A stretch of DNA of 64,000 nucleotides from Triatoma infestans (taxonomy: Eukaryota; Arthropoda; Insecta; Hemiptera; Reduviidae), in assembly GCA_011037195.1 (NCBI GenBank), contig JAAEAF010003447.1, positions 1-64,000 of the forward strand. The letters run 5' to 3'. The notes below the pieces were generated by a model. That model worked only from the letters and a program-made list of their open reading frames with translations, did not search any database and was not told where the DNA came from. Shown one piece after another: positions 55,521 through 64,000 of this stretch. A program made the translations under genes and the position numbers. How positions within the stretch are numbered: position 1 is the first letter of the stretch; each line of letters opens with the position of its first letter.

Positions 55521-56079
55521 CCTCGAGATCTCATTTAGTTATTTTTTTTCTACGATTCCCTTCTTAGTTATTTTATAAATTATCAAATTGTGCAATAAAA
55601 TTGTTTTACCGAACAAAGGCAAAAAATCAAGTTATTTCTGTTTATTTATTAATACCTAATAGTTATTTCTGTTTTATAATATTAATGTGACTATAAAGAA
55701 AAAACTCATATCTTTCAATCCATTGTTGAAAAAGAAAGCAAAAGAGCATTGGGCTGAACTGAAGATCCAATTAAGTCGCCATTTTGTATTTGGCCGATTA
55801 TACTAGGGGACAAAATAAAATTGATGTTTAACACCCACAAAAATTTCTCAAAGGATTTTATAATATTCAGTTGAAAAAAACTTTTCTTTGACCTGGAGTT
55901 TTTACCTATTCATTATATTGCCCTTAATTTTATTTAGGTGGCGCAGTGCACAAAGTATTGTAACAATACTATTTATAAAGAAAAAATCTATACAAGATCT
56001 AATTCCGAAATCTAGTATCTAGTTCAAACAAAGAGTGATAGAGGTCTCTATATTCATAGGTAGTACAGCAAATTTAATG

Positions 56080-56650
56080 AACCCGTCGGTGTTTTTATGA
56101 GAAAAACTCAGAAAAATGAAAAAGTGTTCAGAAAAACGCACTGCTTACATGCTTTTATAAATCTTTTAGCTTGGAGGCACCCCTGCATGTCCCCCCAGCA
56201 TTTCTCCAAGACTCTCATCTCCCAAAGTCTAATCTCTTTGTCACGAAACTTCTTTGTGACGGCAAGGGCTGGTTCAGGACCACAAAATGGTAATGATGAT
56301 CCCTCCTTAGCAAACTAATCCGCCCTCTATTCCCGCATGTCCGGGTATCCAATAGAGACGCACCTTACCCCTCCGAGCCAAAGCATTAAGCCTTCTCCTA
56401 CATTCTCCCACTAGTTTCCAACTCCACCATGGCTTACCCAAAGCCCTCAGTGCGGCCTGACTATCAGAGAAAATCCGCACCTCTTTGATCTCTCTGCTGT
56501 TCGCATATATACACACACACACAGACTATTTTCTAAAAACCACTTTTTTGGACTCAGGGGACGTCAAAATGTGTATTTCCAGTAAAAACTCGTTATCAAA
56601 AATTTCGATTACAATATTTCCTCTTACTAGCAGTAGAATGTAATAAATAA
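56080..56650 (-). repeat. GDR dispersed repeat, interrupted by a LINE fragment
   Basis: The left part 'GTCGGTGTTTTTATGAG' to about 56140 and the right part from 56505 ('ACACACACACAGACTATTTTC', 'GACGTCAAAATGTGTATTTCC', terminal 'TTTCCTCTTACTAGCAGTAG') belong to one reverse copy. Confidence 0.7.
56145..56505 (-). pseudogene. LINE RNase H fragment
   Basis: The minus strand reads 'IFSDSQAALRALGKPWWSWK', then 'LYWIPGHAGIEG', then in another frame 'LAKEGSSLPFCGPEPAL' and '.RLWEMRVLEKCW'. These are the RNase H active-site region (DSQAAL and PGH.GI) and the following segment of an R1/I-type LINE. One frameshift near 56310. It sits inside a GDR copy. Confidence 0.75.
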
Positions 56651-56759
56651 TCCAAATCAACTCGTTCCACTACCAGATTCGTTTCAATGAACCAAATCCG
56701 CTCGGATAGTCCCATCACTAAATAAAAGTAGTTAATATCAAACTAATATCTACTAAGAA

Positions 56760-56902
56760 ACAAATTTCTGTTTTTATAATTTTAGTCATATATATAATTT
56801 GATCGAGTCAATAGAGTAGCAAAAGTAACAATTGATGGGGCTCCTCTCTAACAAATATCTGAAATAAAATCTAACCATTGTTTCATCCCAAGTAGTAGCA
56901 AT

Positions 56903-56943
<41 letters not shown>

Positions 56944-57080
56944 GACCTAATTAATTCCGTACATAATTAATTTCTGTAGGTTCATCTTGATACTGGTGGT
57001 ACATATATCAGACAGAGAGAGAGTGACAGATAAACAAAAACTGTGTTATCCATCAAAAAACTTAATTTCAGTTATATAGA
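56760..57080. other. AT-rich spacer with CA/TA microsatellite
   Basis: ACACACACAC joined to (AT)n at 56904-56938. Nothing else recognised. Confidence 0.6.
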
Positions 57081-57084
57081 GCTT

Positions 57085-57175
57085 CAGAGTTGCCAACTTA
57101 AATAAGTACAGAGTAGACAACTTAAATAAATACAGAGTTGCCAAACTTAAATAAATTCAAAGTTGTAAGCTTAAA
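57085..57175. repeat. 24-bp tandem repeat, about 3.7 copies
   Basis: Units start at 57085, 57109, 57133 and 57158; consensus CAGAGTTGCCAACTTAAATA plus AGTA, diverging toward the right. Confidence 0.85.
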
Positions 57176-57459
57176 GTTCATTTATGTAAATGAAATAAAT
57201 AGTTTTAAACAATTAGAAAAATATATTCTAATATCAGTAGTGTTAATGAAAATTGAAAACGTGAAATGGTCTATCACCTCATATATTAAGAAAAATTATA
57301 TGATGAATTTTCTTTGAACTAATTTATTTGGCTTCAATATTTTACTCCTGGGCAACCGACTTATAATGGCTCTTTCGATGGAAACTCGACCTCCCTGAGA
57401 GCCAGAACTCCTACGATCTATTGTTCTCAGGAAAATGAATGAAATCAAAAACAAGGAAA

Positions 57460-58195
57460 AAAAATTGGTGTGAAACACTCACACCGCTTTCGCTCACAGC
57501 AATTTATGGAAATGGCAAATTTTCTTCACACAGTTGTTTATGAAACCCCTTCCATGTTTTTATGGAGAAAATCTCAGAAAACTGAAAAACCAGTTCAGTA
57601 AAGTCTCACTTCCGGTGGACGAATTTTCTTTAAATTCAGAATTTCAACATCACATTTCATTGTAATTAATATAATGCAGATGGTGGAAATGATCTAATAA
57701 ACTGAAATAACAGTTTAGCGGAAAACATGACCCCACCCACTCCTCCTACAAAACCACTCATACATAAAATTTTCCCGGCAAAATGCTTCCAATGAAAGTT
57801 GTAGCTCTTTATATCTGCAGTCAGGATTTCAAAATTAAAGAAAATCGTTGCAGCCATTTCCGAGAAATTGCAGAAAACTGAAACATCCATTCTTGTGGAC
57901 TTGTTACTTCCTGTTGAGATCTGATTGTAATCAAAACCTCGATGAAGTCCGTTGTCGGGATCCCATGCTAGCAGTTAAATGAAATATCAAGTTTGATCTC
58001 TCTACGATTTTTCCTTTTTGAGTTATGCTGGCCACACACGCACACACCAGATTTTTCTTTTTCGTAAACAGACGAACTCAAAATATGTATTTTCCATAAA
58101 ATTTCTTTTATTATTATTATCATCTTATTTTTCCTCAGGCCAGAAGGCCGGCTACACGATAGAAATATTTTCTCTTCCTGCAGTAAGAGAAAGTA
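57460..58195 (-). repeat. GDR dispersed repeat, near-complete short copy
   Basis: Starts 'GGTGTGAAACACTCACACCG' near 57467, has one main unit (CTCACTTCCGGTGGACG near 57606) and ends 'TCTCTTCCTGCAGTAAGAGAAAGT' near 58170. The stretch 58100-58160 (TTATTATTATTATC, then CCAGAAGGCCGGCTACACG) is unlike other copies and may be a small insertion. Confidence 0.75.
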
Positions 58196-58659
58196 AAAGC
58201 AAACAAAAATCTTGACGAATAAAATAATACAGCTGATTGTAATAAGTTATAAGTTCTTGCCACTTCTATCTTAGTAGGGTTGAGGTTAAATTTTAGATGA
58301 ACTTTCTAATACAAGCATGTCTCCTGTGTCTACTTGAGCTAAACTAAAGTGCACAATACTCACTTTATATCCCACACCCATACACTTGTGAAGAGTGATT
58401 CCATAAGGCGTTAGCGAGTGAGTACATTAATGTTTGAATCATAAATGAATATGATTTGCATACGAGAAAGGTGACATAGAGGTTTCCTACAACATATTTG
58501 CCCAAAATATGGTATATACTTACTGTGAACAAGATGGCTGACAAGGCGTTAAGTAGCAAACACCCTCTACTGTAAGGTAAACTAGTGAAAAATTGAATGG
58601 CTAATATATATTTCCGAGGGTGCGTCTAAAAAAAACAAAATGCTGAAAACCTATTTTTC

Positions 58660-58875
58660 CGTTTGTAGAACAACTATGGAAAATCGTATGAAAACACTCA
58701 CATGACTTTCACTTACTGCGATGTACATTTTTTTGTATCCACACATATGCGCGTGTGTGTGTGTGTGTGTGTGTGTCCGAAATATAATATACAAGTTGTA
58801 CTTCCGGTAACTCGATTTATTTCAAACTCATATTTTGCCCAAAAATTAAATTCAAATTAATATTATGTAAACGAT
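58660..58875 (-). repeat. GDR dispersed repeat, left part, interrupted by the I-like LINE
   Basis: Has 'CACTCACATGACTTTCACTTACTGCG', a (GT)n tract at 58752-58776, and 'GTACTTCCGGTAACTCG' near 58799. It ends with the duplicated TAAACGAT and resumes at 60360. Confidence 0.75.
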
Positions 58876-60359
58876 TATTATTATTATTATTATTATTGTT
58901 TGTCTGTGGGGAGGGAAACCCTACGCTATCCAAAGCCTCACTGGGCCCATGTAGCTACCGCAAGAAAAACAACAACAAACCGGGTCTAGAACAAAAATCC
59001 AGACCCGGATGTAATCCATCTAAGATCCACCGCAGTCCGAATAAATCGGACAATAACAATGTCCAGTAAGAGATCCAACCAGATGCTTGAGAGCGCTCCG
59101 TGAAAAAACGCAGCAACGTCTCACTAATGGTCTTGTTCGGACCCCCGATGAGCATTTTAGACTGCCGAAAACCAACTGTGCTTATCCATAAGGATGAATG
59201 CTGCGAAGCTGTCCATATCTGGAAGCCTAATAGACATGTGCTAGAAGACACACCAACAGCAGGCTCGGGACCAATGTAAGGAAGAGAGGCGCCTAATTTG
59301 GCAAACGTATCCACCTCCTTATTCTCAAAAATTCCCATGTGACCTGGCACCCAGACTAGAAGCACATCCTCAGAGAAGAAAGCTCTTCCAGTCTTTTAGA
59401 ATATTCTAACACCAACCTGGAAGTGAAGACACATGAACTCAGCGCCTTCAGCGCAGCCTGGCTGACCGAGCAGATACAAACACCTTTCAAGTTAGTGTTA
59501 TGTACCCTCTCATCCATAATACAACCTCAGTCTGGAAGACCGTGGTCCATTCACCAAGAGATACTGTCAAATGATCTCCGGTCTCAAAATAGACCGCAGC
59601 TCCAGACCTACCATCCATTCTGGAACCGTCCGTGTAACACCGGAAGTAATTATCAGGTATCATGCCAGATGGACCCAATCTTAACCAATCTTCCCTAGAG
59701 GGTAACCTGACACTGTAAGAATGCTCGAAAACAAAAGTCTTCAACATTCTATCAGAGGGAAAACCTGTAACAGGAACCTTCAAAAGCATCTCGCGATGAA
59801 TGGTAGAGTGACCATATCGCTTACCCTGCCAAAAACCTGCCTGTTTAATTCTATAACAGGCTTTCATTGCCATAGTTTTCACCTCTACAAAGAGCGTTGG
59901 AATTCCTAATAAAGTCTCCATTACAGCTGTAGGTGTGGTCCGCATCGCACCGGTCACCGCCAGACAACCAAGCGTTGAATATCCTCAAGCAGCAGTCTAG
60001 CGGATCTTATCTCAATGGGACGCCACCACACCACAGCCGCATACAACAACCTAGGTTTAATAACCATACCATAAATCCAAAACATCATCTTGGGGGTAAT
60101 CCCCCAATTTTTACCTACGATTCTTCGACATTGCCAAAAGGAAATAATTGCCTTTTGATGCTGTGCCTTAACATGTTCCGACCAATTTAATTTACTGTCA
60201 AGAACCACCCCAAGAAACTTCACCGATTTGCAAATCTGAACAGAAGTTCCTAATAACCTAAGAGGTTTTAATCCTACGGTCTTCCTCCTATTAGTAAATA
60301 AAATCACCTGGGTCTTACTGGGATTAATTGAAAGATCCTTATCCTGAGTCCAATCTATA
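58876..60359 (-). pseudogene. 5'-truncated I-like LINE with RNase H, flanked by target-site duplication
   Basis: On the minus strand, from 60359: the end of the reverse transcriptase ('LSINPSKTQVILFTNRRK', 'VKFLGVVLDSKLNW'), open at 59954-60307. After a frame change, 59487-59957 has the RNase H start with 'YTDGSRMDGRSGAAVY'. After another, 58955-59365 has the RNase H end ('LVWVPGHMGIFENKEVDTFA') and C-terminus. It ends in a (TAA)-type tract at 58876-58897. TAAACGAT at 58868-58875 and 60360-60367 is the likely target duplication. The copy at 1840-2558 is the same family. It is damaged by at least two frameshifts, but less decayed than the other LINEs here. Confidence 0.88.
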
Positions 60360-60775
60360 TAAACGATAGAATAGTATAATATATTCCAGTGGCACTTTAG
60401 AGAAAAATCTAACTTAAAAAAATCGTTGGAACTTTTGTTGGGAAGACCCCATAAAAACTGATAAATCTATTCAGTAAAATGGTTACATCCCCGTTGGTCG
60501 CATTTTGACCAAACTTTTATTGTCCGGTCCTTTGATAGAACTTACATAAATGTAATACCAACTTTCAGCTGTTTGTGATTTTCCGATTTTGAGTTATGCT
60601 GACCAAACACACACAGGCACATAGAACATTTTCTTAAAAATAAAAAAAATAAAATAAAAAACTTTTTCGGCCTCAGAGGTCCTCAAAACTTGTATTTCCT
60701 GGGAAAACTCAATTTCGACAATTTGTCATGTTCTTCGTAACTTCTTCTTACAAAACTAAGAGAAACTAAAAATCG
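60360..60775 (-). repeat. GDR dispersed repeat, right part
   Basis: Continues the copy at 58660: 'AGTGGCACTTTAGAG', 'AAAATCGTTGGAAC', 'CATTTTGACC', then the terminal region 'CTTGTATTTCCTGGGAAAAC' and 'CTTCTTCTTACAAAACTAAGAG'. Confidence 0.75.
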
Positions 60776-60814
60776 TACATTTAAAATGCTGTTAATTATT
60801 AATTTCTCTTACTG

Positions 60815-61170
60815 GAGAGAATGTATTAGAAAGTATGCAATCAAACTTTCCAATTACGACAAATTGCCGAAATTGAGTTTTCACCGGAAATACAAATTTT
60901 GAGGGAGTTCTAAAGGGAGGGGGGAGTACTTGTTTAAGGGAGTATGAACAAAATAGCGCACAGATCGAAAAAGTAAGGGCTGGAAGCTCAAAAATGATAT
61001 TCCATTTTAGATATCACCACCACATCCATATCTGAAAGACATTTTTCCAGGATAATTGATTTTGTGACTTTTCTGGGTGTGGGGGCAACATCGTTAACCT
61101 TCCCTTAGAAATACCTTGTATCTTCAAGTGCAATATTTGGTTCTACCACCTATATAATATTGAAGTGCTG
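60815..61170 (+). repeat. GDR dispersed repeat, forward, partial
   Basis: 'CTTACTGGAGAGAATGTATTAG' (damaged palindrome), 'AATTGAGTTTTCACCGGAAATAC', then a diverged interior ending near 61170. Confidence 0.65.
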
Positions 61171-61534
61171 TAAAAGCTTGTAAAAATAACAAATAAAATA
61201 AAATCGAAGCAAGGTTAATACAAGAAAATATGTAAGTAAATATGTAAAAAGGTTGGCAGCAAATGCGCAAATTGGAGATGATATTAAAATAAATAAATAG
61301 AAAAAAATCGAATGTATACGTTTTTATTTATCACGCTTTTTTTTAAATAATATTAATTTATGTTTAAATTACATTTAGAATATGTTTTGAGAGATGTCGT
61401 GGTGGCGCTTTAGTAGGGGGCGATAGGAAATTTCAAAAGTGCATTATGCAAATAATCTGTATTTTAATCGGGGGAAGAAGAGAATTTGGTTCCATAGGCT
61501 ACAATTAAATAAGAGGTGCATGCATCGTGCCATT

Positions 61535-61659
61535 TTTTTTTACTTTCTCTTACTCCTAGTAAGAGGAAGTATCTACTTGTCGTCAAATTTCGATATGAGT
61601 TTTCACCGGAACATATCCGTTTTGAGGTCCACTGCGTCCAAAAAAGTGTTTTTGCAAAG

Positions 61660-61696
<37 letters not shown>

Positions 61697-62578
61697 GGGT
61701 GTGTGTCTGTGTGTGTGTATGTATGTGAACAGCATAGCTCAAAAACGAAAAAATCGTAGAAAGTTCAAACTTGATATTACGTTTAGGTATCACCATGGGA
61801 TCTGACGGTGCGTTATGTGTCAATATTTCTCAACCGGAAGTACCACTTTACTAGTTGATTTTTTTTACGTTTTTGCGATTTTCTCCAAAATGGCTCCGAC
61901 GATTTTCTTTAAACTCTTTATATCAACTACACATACAAAGAGCTACAACTTTTATTTGAAACATTTCTCTGGGAGGAAAATGCATTTATGGGCCTTTATG
62001 GGGGAGGGCCGGAGGTTAGGTTTTCATCTAAAGTGCTATTAGTTATTACGCACTTCTATCTCTAAATAATGTTATTAAATTATATATGTTGTTGAAATTC
62101 CGAGTTTGAATAAAATCGGATAACCGGAAGTGCGTTTACTTTACCACTTTACTAAATGTTTTTTTCACTTTTTCGCGATTTTCTCAAAAATAGCTCCGAC
62201 GATTTTCTTGAAACAACTTATATAAGCTTAACATATAAAGATCTATAACTTTTATTTAAACATTTCTCTGGAAAAATTCATTTAAGGGTACTTAAATGGC
62301 ATGGAGGGGCGGGGTTACAGCTTCTTCTAAAGTGGTATCATAGTTGATTGTACAATTCTATCATCCAAACAAAATTAATTAGAAATAAATAGATGGCCTA
62401 AATTCCAAGTTTTAAGAATATTTTGTAAGCCGGAAGTGCTCTTTTACTGAACAGTTTTTTCAGTTTTCGCCGAATTTCGTTATATTTGGTACACAAACTA
62501 TAACCTTTGTCAATTATAATTTTGAGAACAGGAGTAAGAGAAAGTTGTGTGAGTGTTTCACACCAGATTTTTTTTTGT
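61535..62578 (+). repeat. GDR dispersed repeat, complete long copy (three units)
   Basis: Starts 'ACTTTCTCTTACTCCTAGTA' (61540) and ends 'AGTGTTTCACACCAGATTTT'. It holds three units, with AACCGGAAGTACC at 61843, AACCGGAAGTGCG at 62121 and AGCCGGAAGTGCTC at 62429, and a (GT)n tract at 61663-61694. It is the clearest forward full-length copy at about 1.04 kb. Only spurious open frames. Confidence 0.85.
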
Positions 62579-62894
62579 GAACATATAATATATATATGCA
62601 TAGATATGTTTTACATATCAATTTACGTACATATTTCCTTGTATTAACCTTGCTTAGATTTCATATTTATTTATTACTTTTACAAGCTCTGACTTATCCC
62701 TAAACTTTATACTTATTAGTATAGTACACTCCTGAAATTTCTTATCCCCCCTTAATAAAAATGAGTTTATAAAACACTGAGCACACTTAACACCACCATT
62801 AAAATTTATTTATAAAGTATTCTTCAAAACATGCCATTTATTATAGATTATTTTCTAATATCTAATCATAATTTATGATAATTCTATTTTGTCA

Positions 62895-62896
62895 TT

Positions 62897-62936
<40 letters not shown>
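62895..62936. repeat. (CA)n microsatellite
   Basis: About 19 CA repeats directly before the PLE-type tail. Confidence 0.95.
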
Positions 62937-62938
<2 letters not shown>

Positions 62939-62939
62939 T

Positions 62940-63270
62940 AACATAACCTTATAACCTCCCGCACAAACCCGACAACAAATATCGAAACATTGCGTTGAAG
63001 TGAAATCCCTGCACGAACTTGATACATTTACTCTGAGATGGATGAAAATCCGAAACCGGTCAGGAATAAAAGAAATATGCATGCTACGGCGGATAAAATA
63101 CCAGATATTATCCAGCGTCGCGGAACGCTTTTACCATCCATATTCAACATATATGTATTGTAAAATGGATGTTAAGGTTTGGTCACAAAATGGTTTATTG
63201 TGACCGAACCTCAACTTAATTTGACAACATCAAGTACAGCGGTCGTAACGAACACCAAAAACACATATAC
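62940..63270 (+). repeat. PLE-type tail with hammerhead-like hairpin
   Basis: Contains CTGAGATG, the stem GGAT-GAAA-ATCC and GAAACCGGTC (63033-63061), then 'GCATGCTACGGCGGATAAAA' as in the inverted repeats at 921-1050 and 28947-29245. It finishes with 'GACCGAACCTCAAC' and 'GCGGTCGTAACGAACACC' as in the PLE at 6697-7474. No protein-coding part is seen, so it is probably a tail-only copy. Confidence 0.65.
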
Positions 63271-64000
63271 ACACCCTCCTCCACAGCTGTAACTGAATAT
63301 AAACAAATCAAATAAAATTTTTGTTACTCAATTTTCTTTTGTTTTTACATTAAATTAATTAAACACTAATAAAGTTGAAACATAAAGTTTTATTCATTAG
63401 GTGTTTTAAATATGTGGAGGGGAAACAAATTAATTTTAAATACTGAAAGAGGAAAAGTGTGAAAACATAATGATTTAAATGAGAAAAACAAATATTTCAG
63501 CGTGACAGAGAGAGAACCAAAAATTTTGTGATGTTAACACGCTGGAGGACGGGAGAGTAATACAGATGAAAAGCGTGTTAATGAAATTTACACGCTTTAC
63601 TTTCAAGGGAAAAACCGTGTTGATGTATTAGAAAAGGCAATTAAGTAGGGAAAACTCTTAAGTTGGATGTTTGTATATGTAAGAAAATCTCTTATTAGTA
63701 ATTCCGTGAGGAAATTTACTATGAAAACAGAATTAAATGTAATCCTCTTTCTTTCACTTTTCCTTCTAGCTTTCCCTCTTTCTTTTTTCTTTCAATTATA
63801 TTGAGCCTATTGTTTACATTTCAAATTTTTGAAAGATTTATTTGCGAACCAAATTGATTTTTGGGAATTCAGTATTTTGCTGCGACTTTAAAGGAACCCC
63901 ACCTTAAAGCTAATTCCTATTATATCAATAAACTGTTGAAACTTGATATATCGTATGGATATCACCAGGTATAAAAAGGAAGGTTTCGGGCACAATATAA
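63271..64000. other. AT-rich spacer, no feature seen
   Basis: Short repeated pieces ('ACACGCT', 'GCGTGTTAA') near 63535-63615; otherwise nothing recognised. Confidence 0.5.

Noticed and set aside
61464..61823. Frames of 70-119 codons around the (GT)n tract
   Set aside because: Dinucleotide repeats are open in several frames; this is GDR sequence.
1..64000. tRNA, rRNA, CRISPR arrays, bacterial operons
   Set aside because: None recognised; short tandem repeats lack CRISPR-type spacing and the genome is clearly eukaryotic.

Overview
The window looks like a piece of a large, AT-rich, transposon-packed arthropod genome, most likely an insect. The signs are a gypsy-group errantivirus with gag, pol and env, I-type and RTE-type LINEs, Penelope-like elements (PLEs), a hAT transposon, very long non-coding stretches, and no operons or bacterial-type genes. 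The species cannot be named from the sequence.

Ordinary gene content is close to nil. The best host-gene signal is a set of candidate exons on the minus strand: 10486..10612 (clean acceptor and donor; encodes a hydrophobic signal or anchor segment), 16781..16910, and more weakly 18909..18949. Their splice phases are mutually compatible, so they could be the 5' part of one gene running toward coordinate 1. Its identity was not recognised.

The best-defined element is a 7,163-bp errantivirus at 41291..48453. It has 240-bp LTRs differing at one base, a TCGA target duplication, a tRNA-Lys-like primer site, open gag, pol and env, a classical -1 slip site, a polypurine tract, and plausible splice sites for env mRNA. 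The catalytic Glu position of its integrase reads as Asn. It sits inside a copy of the commonest repeat in the window.

That repeat, called GDR here (GAAGTGCG dispersed repeat), occurs in about 30 pieces on both strands. Complete copies run about 0.65 to 1.2 kb. One end is an AGTAAGAG-type palindrome and the other reads GTGTGAGTGTTTCACACCAGAT; the interior is built from one to three units of about 300 bp carrying CCGGAAGTGCGA. It has no coding capacity. The plus strand is called when that motif reads forward.

Other elements are mostly broken. LINE ORF2 remnants lie at 1840-2558, 4016-4620, 10990-11450, 19715-21240, 28345-28525, 32745-33345, 52575-53270, 56145-56505 and 58876-60359. A hAT element with an 8-bp duplication (6354..7792) is itself interrupted by a 5'-truncated PLE with a 13-bp duplication (6697..7474). 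A second PLE remnant lies at 54870-55520. Four PLE-type tails carry a hammerhead-ribozyme-like core with covarying stem II. The remaining sequence is AT-rich spacer, microsatellites and small inverted repeats.
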